Positions 6,588-14,376 are shown, counted from the first letter of the stretch. The stretch is 18,385 nt of DNA from Claveliimonas ammoniilytica (GCF_025567415.1 NZ_JAOQJV010000027.1:1-18385), one strand, 5' to 3'. Program-made: numbers and translations. The notes: generated by a model not told the origin, from the sequence alone.

Positions 6588-6959
6588 TTACTGATATACC
6601 AGCTCGGACATTTCAAGGATGCACCCCTGGAGCATGTTAACAGTCTTTTTCAGCTCAGCATTCTCTGCCGTAAGGGCTTCTATCTTTTCTGCCGGTGTCT
6701 CACCAACCTTATAAAGAATCACGCCAGTAATGCCGGCTGTGTACTTCACAATGGCATCCATGTTGGTGTAATTCTCATACTCTCCCAGTGTGGACTCACG
6801 CTCTTTCACAACCATCTTCTTGGTTTTTGTCTGATCCTGGAACATGGTTTTCAAGTCTTCCTCTGACGCCGAGATCGTCTTGATCAGAAGTCCTCCATCT
6901 GATTGGATGTCCGCAGACTGGACCACCAGTTCAGTGGCATCATTAAATATGAGTTTCAT
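6588..6959 (-). CDS. Phage tail-region protein with C-terminal coiled coil
   Basis: I do not know a named function for this 123-residue protein. Similar-looking proteins follow fibre genes in Clostridia phages. The N-terminal part (MKLIFNDATELVVQSADI and on) is beta-rich. The region around YTNMDAIVKYTAGITGVILY looks compact. Residues about 88-123 form a helix (AEKIEALTAENAELKKTVNM) ending CILEMSELVYQ, almost the same ending as the 5937-6392 product. AAAGGAG lies about 6 bases before the ATG and is only about 20 bases from the boundary of the invertible segment, so its ribosome binding site stays outside the inversion. Confidence 0.65.
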   Translation of the reverse strand: MKLIFNDATELVVQSADIQSDGGLLIKTISASEEDLKTMFQDQTKTKKMVVKERESTLGEYENYTNMDAIVKYTAGITGVILYKVGETPAEKIEALTAENAELKKTVNMLQGCILEMSELVYQ

Positions 6960-6984
6960 ATCACTCCTTTCCGGAGTGGTTCTT

Positions 6985-6997
6985 AATTAAATGGCAA
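6985..6997 (+). repeat. Inverted repeat, left copy (putative recombination site)
   Basis: AATTAAATGGCAA reads on the plus strand and matches the reverse complement of 7740-7752 exactly. CT at 6982-6983 also matches, after one mismatch. It marks where the plus-strand silent tail becomes frame-compatible with the fibre gene. Confidence 0.8.
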
Positions 6998-7442
6998 GAT
7001 CAATCATAATTCCAACAAGCACATTCTGATCGGCAAATGGAGCAGCGCATGGAATCTTTCCGATACTTCCAAAAATATCGGATCTAAAAAAGCCGCGATT
7101 GATAACGAATACTACAAGACCACCACCGGAGCGGATTCTGCCGTGACCGTCAAAAAGTCTGGGTTGTACTACGTATCAATGTATGCGCAGGGATCAGCTG
7201 CTTCCGGTGCATCGGCATCCATACAGGCACAGGTTGTAGCAAGTGCCACAGTAGTAGATGATGCATACGTCCTGTTTGGAGCTGGCTATTCCTATAATGG
7301 ATTAAGTGCGAACATCAACATAGGGCGCGTAGTGTTCCTACAAGCTGGAACAGTGCTCACGCCACAGCTTAAGAAATCCTCGGCATCTGGAGCTGCGTCA
7401 ACCACAGGAAGCTCTTATATGGAGGTTGTGCATATTTATTAA
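6987..7442 (+). pseudogene. Silent alternative C-terminal cassette of the tail fibre
   Basis: This plus-strand frame is open from the inverted repeat to TAA at 7440-7442 but has no credible start: a GTG at 7143 lies mid-domain with no ribosome binding site. It therefore looks like a promoterless, startless stored exon rather than a gene. About 151 codons read LNGKINHNSNKHILIGKW and then a beta-rich, Gly/Ala/Ser-rich domain (about 7090-7440) with SGLYYVSMYAQGSAAS, VVFLQAGTVLTP and a final YMEVVHIY. That pattern resembles C1q/TNF-like jelly-roll receptor-binding heads of phage fibres. Joined after inversion, the fibre would have about 321 residues instead of 273. Confidence 0.75.
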
Positions 7443-8260
7443 GATAAGGTTATAGCACCAGCCGGTGAATAGTAGAACAGTCCTGTAATCCGAAAGCGTC
7501 CGTTGACATTCTTGTTGAATACAGCGTATAGATTCTCACCTTGCCAAGTTACGCCCTCAGCATGTAAAGAGTCAGCATTTCCGTCTCCATTCATGATGAC
7601 GGCTCCTGAATTTTGCGGAGTAGCATCTGTTATCCCAAACAACGAATTGATCTTTGCAATGGTGGTTATCAATGCACTGGAGTTACCAGATCCATACGGA
7701 GTCATCGTGAAAAAAATGAACCGAACATTGTTCGCATAATTGCCATTTAATTCAGCAAGCTCTGTTTTCATCTTTCCCATATTATCAGCTACATCCAATA
7801 GCTTTTTGACCTCTGTAACATTCAATCCGTCATAATGCACTTCAAACACTGGACAATCATCGGTCAAATCTCCCTCCTGCAAATTACCAACTGTATATGC
7901 CGGCACAGCCGGATCAGACGCCACTGGCGTTCCTGTAATAACTACCCAATTATTGGCTTCAACATTCGTTTCCGTATTTCTTGTATATCGATTCACTACC
8001 AGATCAATACGCTTCATCCCCTGACTTCCGTTAGTCAGTTCGACCTCATCATAGGTTCCAATTTTTATACTGGAAATATTTCCATGATGACTCATCATAC
8101 CGCTTCGAATCTTCAATATATTATTCGACGCAAGTTCCGGTTCTAAATTTTCACCGGATGTTAGAATATAACTCTCCTGTCCAACTGTTCCCTCGACAAG
8201 TTGCCTGAACTGTTGGCTCGTCACATGCGGGCTTCCGGTTCTTCCACTAACTATCTCCAT
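7439..8260 (-). CDS. Phage tail fibre / receptor-binding protein, current form
   Basis: The ATG at 8260 is preferred (AAGGAG nine bases upstream); the ATG at 8266 is only three bases from it and the one at 8284 has none. The 273-residue product has a fibre-base N-terminal domain (MEIVSGRTGSPHVTSQQFRQ, to about residue 150) like those in Clostridia siphophages. A short helix follows (VKKLLDVADNMGKMKTELAE, about 151-170), then the Leu-Asn-Gly encoded by the inverted repeat (171-173). The variable tail (174-273) holds a compact domain ending GRFRITGLFYYSPAGAITLS. The protein should sit at the tail tip and bind the host surface. The tail would be exchanged by inversion of 6985-7752. It overlaps the gp37-like gene's end by 14 bases. 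Confidence 0.82.
   Translation of the reverse strand: MEIVSGRTGSPHVTSQQFRQLVEGTVGQESYILTSGENLEPELASNNILKIRSGMMSHHGNISSIKIGTYDEVELTNGSQGMKRIDLVVNRYTRNTETNVEANNWVVITGTPVASDPAVPAYTVGNLQEGDLTDDCPVFEVHYDGLNVTEVKKLLDVADNMGKMKTELAELNGNYANNVRFIFFTMTPYGSGNSSALITTIAKINSLFGITDATPQNSGAVIMNGDGNADSLHAEGVTWQGENLYAVFNKNVNGRFRITGLFYYSPAGAITLS
7740..7752 (-). repeat. Inverted repeat, right copy (putative recombination site)
   Basis: TTGCCATTTAATT on the plus strand lies inside the tail-fibre gene and encodes the Leu-Asn-Gly at residues 171-173 of its product, right after a helical stretch. Everything downstream of this point in the gene is the exchangeable tail. Confidence 0.8.
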
Positions 8261-9248
8261 CGTCATTTTCTCCTTCCAATTCATATTCTTTCGATGTTAC
8301 TCCTGCAATTACGCTGCAGGTAATGTTCTCGATAGGCTTTGCTCCATACATACCAGTAAGGTAATCTCGTCCGCCAACGATATCTCCGATACCTACATCA
8401 ATGCCAAGCTTCTCCACATCCATGCTGAATTTCTTCTTACTCATCAGCTCAGTCAACTTATCAAGTGACTGGTCTTCCAGTTGATCTGTCTCAGTGGATG
8501 TGTTCTCGTAGACCTGGACAATCTCATCCAGTCCGGTGTAATACTGAGTCTTTTTAATACTCCCATCCGGCCAAGCATACAGGTGAAATACATTTCTGTC
8601 CTGCAATTCCCCCTTGCCGGTGACGATCAGATGATTAACTCCATCTCGAATGTCTTCCATCGTATAATTCAATCCACAGTCTTTGGACAATTCAATCTGA
8701 TCAGAATAATCTACGATTGGAATTGCTCTGATCAAAACATACCCCGGAACGCCCTTCTCCCGCTTGTGCTGAATATCCAGCCGATATCCAACCGAAGTCA
8801 GCATCTTCGTGACACCTTCCAACAACGTGCAATACCGATCAAACTGATAATTACTTACAGATACGCCTGTATCTTCACTGGATACCACGTATAATCCATC
8901 AAATTCCGGCTCTATCAATGCTTTGAGTACCTTGTTGAGTTCTCCTGACACAACTTTATAATCCCTTCCGGATGGCGGCTCAATGGCTTTGTATGCCAAT
9001 CTTCCGCGCCAGGTGTAACCCTTCAGTTCCACGTAATCCAGTGTTGTACTGGTAAGAACCTTGCCGATGATCCCGCCATACTCCGTATCCGGAATGTACA
9101 CCAGATTCCCATATGTCATATCTTTAGTCCAATAGCTCCGTGCAATCTTCACGGAGAACTTCATTTCCCCGTTCACGTCGAAGGTACAGTTGGCTCTCTT
9201 CAGTGGATTACTGCCAATCTCTCTTTGATGCGTTGCTAGTATTACCAT
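8247..9248 (-). CDS. Siphovirus ReqiPepy6 gp37-like tail protein
   Basis: The ATG at 9248 has AAGGAGG about five bases upstream and overlaps the end of the distal tail gene by 7 bases; a longer reading from 9305 has no such support. The 333-residue product matches the gp37-like family (PF14594 style): an early beta domain with LKRANCTFDVNGEMKFSVKI, an LEGVTKMLTSVGYRLDI segment in the middle, IVTGKGELQDR, and an acidic tail. In this position it takes the place of the tail-associated (Tal) hub protein that closes the tube below the distal tail ring and carries the fibre. No lysozyme or peptidase domain is seen. Confidence 0.85.
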   Translation of the reverse strand: MVILATHQREIGSNPLKRANCTFDVNGEMKFSVKIARSYWTKDMTYGNLVYIPDTEYGGIIGKVLTSTTLDYVELKGYTWRGRLAYKAIEPPSGRDYKVVSGELNKVLKALIEPEFDGLYVVSSEDTGVSVSNYQFDRYCTLLEGVTKMLTSVGYRLDIQHKREKGVPGYVLIRAIPIVDYSDQIELSKDCGLNYTMEDIRDGVNHLIVTGKGELQDRNVFHLYAWPDGSIKKTQYYTGLDEIVQVYENTSTETDQLEDQSLDKLTELMSKKKFSMDVEKLGIDVGIGDIVGGRDYLTGMYGAKPIENITCSVIAGVTSKEYELEGENDDGDS

Positions 9249-10027
9249 GCTGCCTCCTTCCGCTTCAGAAAGATATACAGATCCACTCCAAACTCTCCGC
9301 TCCAATTCACAGATATTAATCCGGGTGGTATCTGTTCAAATACGGAATGGTCATATCCTCTGGCATTAAACAAATTCGCTGTCATGCCATTGGATAGATA
9401 TTTCGTGATTGTCTCTTCTAGCGTATTTAATATCAGATACTCATTTTTCTCCAATGTAGTTAAAATCTCATAAGGATACCCATTGATCAACACCTTTGGA
9501 TTTGAACATGGACCGTAGATCACCATTTCAAAATCTGATGGAATAATATGATCAATTTCAAATACTCCAGATCCTCGCTTTTCTTCCACAAGCTCAAATG
9601 GATAATCCGTAGGAAAATCTAATCCACTTACTGCAACTGGTTCTGTTTGCGGATAAAACCTCTTCTCCAGAACTGTGATCCACGACAACTCTGGTGCAAG
9701 GAATGTGAGCTCCACTTCTGTATACACATACCCCTTCCATCCTGTTTTCTTGGTCTTGTAAATCTGGCATGGTAAGAATGTATCATTCACATACAAACGT
9801 CCGTATTTTCCCGTCTCAGCGTCTACAGAAATGATTCTGTACAGAGTTTCCATGTTCTGCACGAACTCCATTCTCTTTCCAAAGACATCTAAGGTAACTA
9901 CCTTTTCATAGCCGTCCTCTGTCTCTTCCCACGTACTGTCAAACCAATCAGCCTCAACAGTACGAAAAGGCGCCTTGGTCAACCAAAGCACCTCTCCTTT
10001 ACTATTTTTATAATATGCCTTTATCAT
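9242..10027 (-). CDS. Distal tail protein (Dit, siphovirus tail family)
   Basis: The 261-residue protein sits between the tape measure and the gp37-like gene, the fixed place of Dit. Its N-terminal half (MIKAYYKNSKGEVLWLTKAP, then GKRMEFVQNMETLYRIISVD) fits the Dit belt domain that forms a hexameric ring at the tail tip. The C-terminal half is beta-rich, as in the galectin-like domain. The ATG overlaps the tape-measure stop as ATGA (10024-10027) and has no strong ribosome binding site of its own, so translation is likely coupled. Confidence 0.87.
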   Translation of the reverse strand: MIKAYYKNSKGEVLWLTKAPFRTVEADWFDSTWEETEDGYEKVVTLDVFGKRMEFVQNMETLYRIISVDAETGKYGRLYVNDTFLPCQIYKTKKTGWKGYVYTEVELTFLAPELSWITVLEKRFYPQTEPVAVSGLDFPTDYPFELVEEKRGSGVFEIDHIIPSDFEMVIYGPCSNPKVLINGYPYEILTTLEKNEYLILNTLEETITKYLSNGMTANLFNARGYDHSVFEQIPPGLISVNWSGEFGVDLYIFLKRKEAAW

Positions 10028-12651
10028 AATGCCGGCACCGCTCCTTTCGGCAATGGTTCATCTATCCTCTTAGTTCCAAGGAAAATTGGACGCTTCGCCA
10101 TTTTTTCTGCAGCTCTCATCTGGATTTTCTCCAAACGGTCATAATCAATCGATCCTTTACCATCGAATCCTGGCGAGTTTTTGAACTTGTCTACTGATGG
10201 TGTATCAACTCCGCCAGACATTGCAATGTTTACGGATCTCTGCAATCCGGATACTGCTTTCTGTACTCCTGCACTCATGGATCTGATCGGAATATTCTTC
10301 TCGAATCCAATGCCCATACCAAGAGCCATCATCTTACCAACCTGATCACGGAATACTCGTGACGGCGAGTGGATGCCAAGCTTTGACTTCACCCAATCCA
10401 ATGCATTACTTGCTGCATTTGCCGCTGCATCTGCCAGGCTCTTCGCCGCATTTGTTAATCCACTGGCAATGCCTTTGACGATATTCATTCCAACACTGCC
10501 CCAGTTCACACTGGTAAATGCATTCTTGATCTGGCTAATGATAGCCGGAATCTTACCGATCAGCTGTGGAATTGCCTGTACAAGTCCGGTCGCAAGAATT
10601 GTGATGATCTTAATTCCGGCTTGTAAGATTTTCGGTAGGTTCGAAATAATCGCCGTCGCCAACTGACCGATAATAGTCGGTGCCTGATTAATCAGCTGCG
10701 GCAATGCATTCACCAGTCCCTGCGCCAAACCAACCAACAAGTCGATACCGGCATCCACGATCTGACCTAGATTGGAAAGTAGCGATCCTACCAATGTAAC
10801 AATCATCATTAATGCTGTCGGGATCAATGTAGGTAACTGTTGTGCAATTCCAGAAATCAGTGTTGATACGATGGAAATTCCACCACTAATGATAGCCGGC
10901 AGATTTGCTGTAATTGCCTGTAACAAATTGTTAAGCAACATAGCTCCCTGCGCAATCAAGTTCGGAAGTGCTGCTGTAATTCCATTACAGAAATTTGTGA
11001 TTACCTCTGGCCCTTTTGTCTGGACCATCGTAAGGATCTGTCCGATCTGATCACCGAACGCGCCCTGCAAGAGCCCGAGTCCTGCTACGACAATACCGAG
11101 TCCTCCGGCAATGTTCATGCATTTCAGGAACGCCGGTGCAAATGTAGCTGCCTTAGACAGGATTGGCTTGAACGAATCTCCGATCACTCCACCGTAACTA
11201 GCTATCTTTTCCCCAACTGCTCCAAATTTCGGAACGATTGCAGATACTTTTTTCCCAAGCTCTCCGACCTTACCGGTAATTGTTGGAAACTTCTCTGCTA
11301 ATTTAGGACCTACCTTCGCAAACGACTCTCCTACTTTTCCGGCTGTCTGTGTAACAGCACTTGTGAGCTTTCCACCGGGACCGGCATTCCACATTTCGGA
11401 AACAGATCCTCCCAACTTACCGATTGCCGGAGCGATCTTTGGTTCGAGATCCTGGAATGGCAATGCGATAGCATCACCGACATTCTTGAATGCTGTTCCA
11501 GCCTTCCCAAGAGATGCAGACGCGCTTTTCACTGTACCGGGAAGCTTACTAATAGCAGTAATTGCCCCACCAGTGACATTTCCTAGTCCGCCAAGAGCAT
11601 CAGAAAATGTTCCGGCACCCTTACCAATTAGAGATAACGCAGGCGCGGCTCCAATCAGAACTGCGGACATCTTACCAAGATTCGTAAGTTGTCCGGTATC
11701 CATACTGCCAAGTTTGTCAGCAATACTCTCAATTGCATCAGTTAAGCCTTTTACCTGAGGAACAGCGCCACCAATTTTTCCAGCAAGCGCACTAACAACA
11801 TCTATCCCTGTTTTTCCTAGTCTTGGAATGATCTGACCTAAATTTGTAAAAATGTTCTGTGTTGCAGTCCAGAATGTCTCTACAAGGTCATTTGCACTTA
11901 TAACTCCAGCTTCAAAGTTTTCCCAAGCTGCTTTAGCAGAGCTTACAGAACCTTCAATCGTGGTCGCTGCTTCTTTCGAAGTAGTTCCAGTAATTCCCAT
12001 CTGCTTTTGCACAACGCTGATAGCATTTACAATATTTCCAAAGGATAGACTGTTGGCATCAACTGTAACACCGAGTTCTTTCTGGACATCTGTAAGTTTT
12101 GCTGCATCGGAAACGAGCCGCTTCATTTCTTCTTGAGTACCACCATAACCAAGCTTTAAATTATCAAGCATGGTATAGTTCTGCTTCGCAAAACCCTGAT
12201 AAGCATTTTGGATGTCACGCATACTTGTGCCCATCTTATTTGCATTGTCGGACATATCCACGATAGCCCTGTCTGCATAAGACGCTGCTTTCGCAGTATC
12301 TCCTCCAAGGCTCTGTAACAGCGATGCCGAGAAACTGGTTACAGTTTCCATATAGTTGTTTGCAGACATTCCTGCCGTTTTATACGCCCTATTAGCATTA
12401 TCGATAACTGTATTCGCGCTATCCTTAAATAGGGTTTCTACACCACCGACCTGCTGTTCCATATTCGCAACAACGCCAAGTGATGACTTTATGATTGCGC
12501 CAGCAGCAGTTCCAACTGCAACCACAGCTCCGGTCATTGCCTTAGATACTATCGACAGCCCGGATTTTCCAAGTTTACTTAGCTTGCCAACTCCTTCGTT
12601 GAATCCCTTTTCATTAATTTTTGTATCAAAATTCAAATAGCCGTCTGCCAC
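10024..12651 (-). CDS. Phage tail tape measure protein
   Basis: At 875 residues this is the longest gene in the window. It sets tail length and helps DNA entry. It starts at GTG (12651) with AAGGGTGG seven bases upstream. The order is: a small Gly-rich hydrophobic N-terminus (about 30-60), an Ala-rich helical region with the typical MSANNYMETVTSFSASLLQS phage tape-measure motif (95-114), hydrophobic stretches (511-533), four degenerate 44-residue repeats (547 to about 718), then a conserved GIHSPSRVFRDQVGKMMALG motif (759-778) and a basic tail. No peptidase or lysozyme insert is seen. The product is not truncated. Confidence 0.95.
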   Translation of the reverse strand: MADGYLNFDTKINEKGFNEGVGKLSKLGKSGLSIVSKAMTGAVVAVGTAAGAIIKSSLGVVANMEQQVGGVETLFKDSANTVIDNANRAYKTAGMSANNYMETVTSFSASLLQSLGGDTAKAASYADRAIVDMSDNANKMGTSMRDIQNAYQGFAKQNYTMLDNLKLGYGGTQEEMKRLVSDAAKLTDVQKELGVTVDANSLSFGNIVNAISVVQKQMGITGTTSKEAATTIEGSVSSAKAAWENFEAGVISANDLVETFWTATQNIFTNLGQIIPRLGKTGIDVVSALAGKIGGAVPQVKGLTDAIESIADKLGSMDTGQLTNLGKMSAVLIGAAPALSLIGKGAGTFSDALGGLGNVTGGAITAISKLPGTVKSASASLGKAGTAFKNVGDAIALPFQDLEPKIAPAIGKLGGSVSEMWNAGPGGKLTSAVTQTAGKVGESFAKVGPKLAEKFPTITGKVGELGKKVSAIVPKFGAVGEKIASYGGVIGDSFKPILSKAATFAPAFLKCMNIAGGLGIVVAGLGLLQGAFGDQIGQILTMVQTKGPEVITNFCNGITAALPNLIAQGAMLLNNLLQAITANLPAIISGGISIVSTLISGIAQQLPTLIPTALMMIVTLVGSLLSNLGQIVDAGIDLLVGLAQGLVNALPQLINQAPTIIGQLATAIISNLPKILQAGIKIITILATGLVQAIPQLIGKIPAIISQIKNAFTSVNWGSVGMNIVKGIASGLTNAAKSLADAAANAASNALDWVKSKLGIHSPSRVFRDQVGKMMALGMGIGFEKNIPIRSMSAGVQKAVSGLQRSVNIAMSGGVDTPSVDKFKNSPGFDGKGSIDYDRLEKIQMRAAEKMAKRPIFLGTKRIDEPLPKGAVPAL
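10498..11013 (-). repeat. Four degenerate 44-residue repeats in the tape measure
   Basis: Units begin at residues 547, 591, 635 and 679, each with G at position 1 and a Leu-Pro or Ile-Pro pair at positions 16-17. Examples are GISIVSTLISGIAQQLPTLI, GIDLLVGLAQGLVNALPQLI and GIKIITILATGLVQAIPQLI. The repeats are hydrophobic and helical; copy number is expected to scale with tail length. Confidence 0.7.
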
Positions 12652-12700
12652 ACTACCACCCTTTCTAGGCTAATAGCACGGCTCAACGGCTCACATGTGC

Positions 12701-12853
12701 TTAGATCTTAATCTTTACCTCTTTTCTACACTCCCGACAGTTCAGGTACACGCCATGACACTCGGCGGTATCATCATAAATCAGTAGCTTCTTACCGCAA
12801 TAGGGGCATCTGAACCACTTCCGTTCTGTCGGGATGCCAATCTTCTTTATCAT
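12701..12853 (-). CDS. Small cysteine-rich zinc-ribbon protein (Com / KTR-like)
   Basis: This 50-residue gene sits between Gp15 and the tape measure. Its ATG overlaps the Gp15 stop as ATGA (12850-12853), showing translational coupling. The sequence starts MIKKIGIPTERKWFRCPYCG and has two Cys pairs, CPYC (16-19) and CREC (40-43), with a His and one more Cys between and a basic tail. The layout matches small zinc ribbons such as Mu Com or the Cys-rich KTR family, which bind nucleic acid. In Mu, Com activates translation of a modification gene; a like role here is only a guess. The stop is 49 bases before the tape-measure start. Confidence 0.75.
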   Translation of the reverse strand: MIKKIGIPTERKWFRCPYCGKKLLIYDDTAECHGVYLNCRECRKEVKIKI

Positions 12854-13410
12854 GCAAACATGTCCCCTATCTCATAATCTGTCATTTTTCTGTTCTTTTT
12901 CAGCGAAATCGCTCGCTGTATCTTCTGGATCCGCTTACGCTCATCCTTATCTTTGATATCCCGGAGATCTGTGTTCCGGTACATGATCCGTTGCTTGATC
13001 TCCGTCTTCTCTGGAAGTCCAATAAATAGCGTCTGGAATTCCCACCAGTGCATGTATGGAACCGTCTGCAGGTTGATTCCATATACCTCCCGGAATGCGC
13101 TGTAAATACAGTCTGCATCCTGCTCGAAGGAATACAACTGTTTCGGCACTGATTCAGAATGTTCTTCACTGTCAGATCTATCTACCCTCATTTCGAGGAA
13201 TCTTCCCAGCGCATAGACAGCTCCTTCCAAATCATCTGGCATTCCATCTGCATACCATTGCATCATCAACTGGCATTTAATCTGCCAAGGAACTTCATCA
13301 TCTTCTACCAACTGAATGAAACGGATCCATTCTCTGAAATCTGTCTCAATTGGGTAGTTTTCTCCATTCACACACACTGAATCCGGGAATTCTTCAAATA
13401 GAATATTCAT
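12850..13410 (-). CDS. Bacteriophage Gp15 protein (tail assembly)
   Basis: The 186-residue product matches the Gp15 family of Firmicutes siphophages (PF06854), which occupies the second tail-assembly-chaperone position just before the tape measure. Visible features are MNILFEEFPDSVCVNGENYP, an acidic helical middle, the WEFQTLFIGLP segment, and a basic IQRAISLKKNRKMTDYEIGD end. The start lies 6 bases after the previous stop, with AGGTAA upstream. I see no slippery heptamer between this gene and the one before it, so the two seem to be made separately rather than by a -1 frameshift. Confidence 0.88.
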   Translation of the reverse strand: MNILFEEFPDSVCVNGENYPIETDFREWIRFIQLVEDDEVPWQIKCQLMMQWYADGMPDDLEGAVYALGRFLEMRVDRSDSEEHSESVPKQLYSFEQDADCIYSAFREVYGINLQTVPYMHWWEFQTLFIGLPEKTEIKQRIMYRNTDLRDIKDKDERKRIQKIQRAISLKKNRKMTDYEIGDMFA

Positions 13411-13416
13411 AACGCA

Positions 13417-13836
13417 TTACCTATTACCGTTGTAATAAGTTCCATTGCCGCGATTCTTATTGCGATTGTTCTTATCATACTTTCGTCTCTGCTGTCTATT
13501 ACCATGTTGCTGAACAGTATAATTACCATATTTCTGATTCAGCTTGTCGGCTTCTTTATTCTCAGAAGCCAATAGTGCATCTGTAGCATTCAAGCACGCG
13601 TTCAGACTGGTTTTCCCACCGAACATTTCCTCATGCGCTCCTTCTCCGATTACACGATCGAAGAAATTAAAATAGCACTGACACTGCGCACGGATGATAT
13701 CAGCGGTCTTTCCTACCTTCGGCACCTGCGCTGCTTCTTCCTTAATCAATTCCTTTGCTTCATCCAAATTCTCCAGGAACTCTACATCCGTAAAATCAAT
13801 CTCTCTTTCAAGATCTCCATATTTAAAAAGGCTCAT
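13417..13836 (-). CDS. Tail assembly chaperone-like protein
   Basis: The 139-residue product starts MSLFKYGDLEREIDFTDVEF and is mostly helical and acidic up to about residue 100. It then turns into an Asn/Arg/Lys-rich, low-complexity tail (HGNRQQRRKYDKNNRNKNRG). The position between the tail tube and Gp15 is that of the first tail-assembly chaperone (the gpG equivalent), and the form fits the DUF6673-type proteins of Clostridia phages. The chaperone would coat the tape measure during tail assembly. AGGAG lies about 9 bases before the ATG. The basic tail may bind nucleic acid or be disordered. Confidence 0.7.
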   Translation of the reverse strand: MSLFKYGDLEREIDFTDVEFLENLDEAKELIKEEAAQVPKVGKTADIIRAQCQCYFNFFDRVIGEGAHEEMFGGKTSLNACLNATDALLASENKEADKLNQKYGNYTVQQHGNRQQRRKYDKNNRNKNRGNGTYYNGNR

Positions 13837-13856
13837 CGGCTCACACTCCTATCTTT

Positions 13857-14366
13857 TCACTCTGCTGCGAACGTACACGTCTGCCACTTATCTGTCGTTG
13901 TCGCAGTACCCTTTACGATCTCTCCTGCTGCTTTCAGACTACCCTTGTAGATCAGTGCATCCGTTCCATCACCTTCTGAATCCGGAATCACACTCCAGTC
14001 ACGCTTTCTGGCTGTACATGTATCGGCATCTTCTGCCGTAGCGTCAAAGAGATCCACAACCACAACAGTTACCTGTGCATCTGATCCCAGAATCTCATCA
14101 TCTGTAATCTCTGCCAGCTTTGCATGCACCGCATCATTTGTATAACGGTCAAACTCATAATCCATAGACGGAGCATATCCAACTACGTCTGATCGTTCTG
14201 ATGCTTCATCCACATACTGCCTGCTGTACTCTGTAGAGTTCTTTGAATCTGACATTGATGTGAACCCTGTCATCCTGGTAAATGTCTTACCATCACCAGC
14301 AACATCCATAAACGCTACCCGCTTATGCCTGCCTACCAATTTCTTTTTATTTGTATCTCCTGCCAT
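13857..14366 (-). CDS. Major tail tube protein
   Basis: The 169-residue product (MAGDTNKKKLVGRHKRVAFM, then FTRMTGFTSMSDSKNSTEYS) matches tail tube proteins of Firmicutes siphophages, with conserved REYVDE-like and YEFDRYTND-like stretches. It forms the tube that holds the tape measure and carries DNA. AGGAGG lies six bases before the ATG. It follows the tail terminator gene and precedes the chaperones, the usual order. Confidence 0.85.
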   Translation of the reverse strand: MAGDTNKKKLVGRHKRVAFMDVAGDGKTFTRMTGFTSMSDSKNSTEYSRQYVDEASERSDVVGYAPSMDYEFDRYTNDAVHAKLAEITDDEILGSDAQVTVVVVDLFDATAEDADTCTARKRDWSVIPDSEGDGTDALIYKGSLKAAGEIVKGTATTTDKWQTCTFAAE

Positions 14367-14376
14367 GTTCTACCTC

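Larger units (their letters stand above)
6985..7752. other. Predicted invertible segment switching the tail-fibre C-terminus
   Basis: A 13-bp inverted repeat bounds this segment: AATTAAATGGCAA at 6985-6997 and its complement at 7740-7752, extending to 15 of 16 when two more bases are counted. Inside are two convergent coding tails whose stop codons overlap at 7439-7442. The minus-strand tail is the present end of the fibre gene. The plus-strand tail is open from 6987 and shares the Leu-Asn-Gly codons of the repeat in the same frame. Inversion would therefore exchange the two ends without frame change and leave the next gene's ribosome binding site untouched. No recombinase gene is in the window. 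Confidence 0.82.

Noticed and set aside
7143..7442. A free-standing plus-strand gene starting at the GTG at 7143
   Set aside because: No ribosome binding site or promoter; the open frame continues upstream to 6987 and the GTG is in mid-domain. It is better explained as a silent fibre tail.
10373..12640. Plus-strand open frames opposite the tape measure
   Set aside because: They arise from the Ala/Gly/Ile-rich codon pattern of the tape-measure gene; no starts with ribosome binding sites.
12850..13836. Programmed -1 frameshift joining the two tail chaperone genes
   Set aside because: I looked for an XXXYYYZ slippery heptamer near the end of the first gene and found none; Gp15 has its own start 6 bases after the stop.
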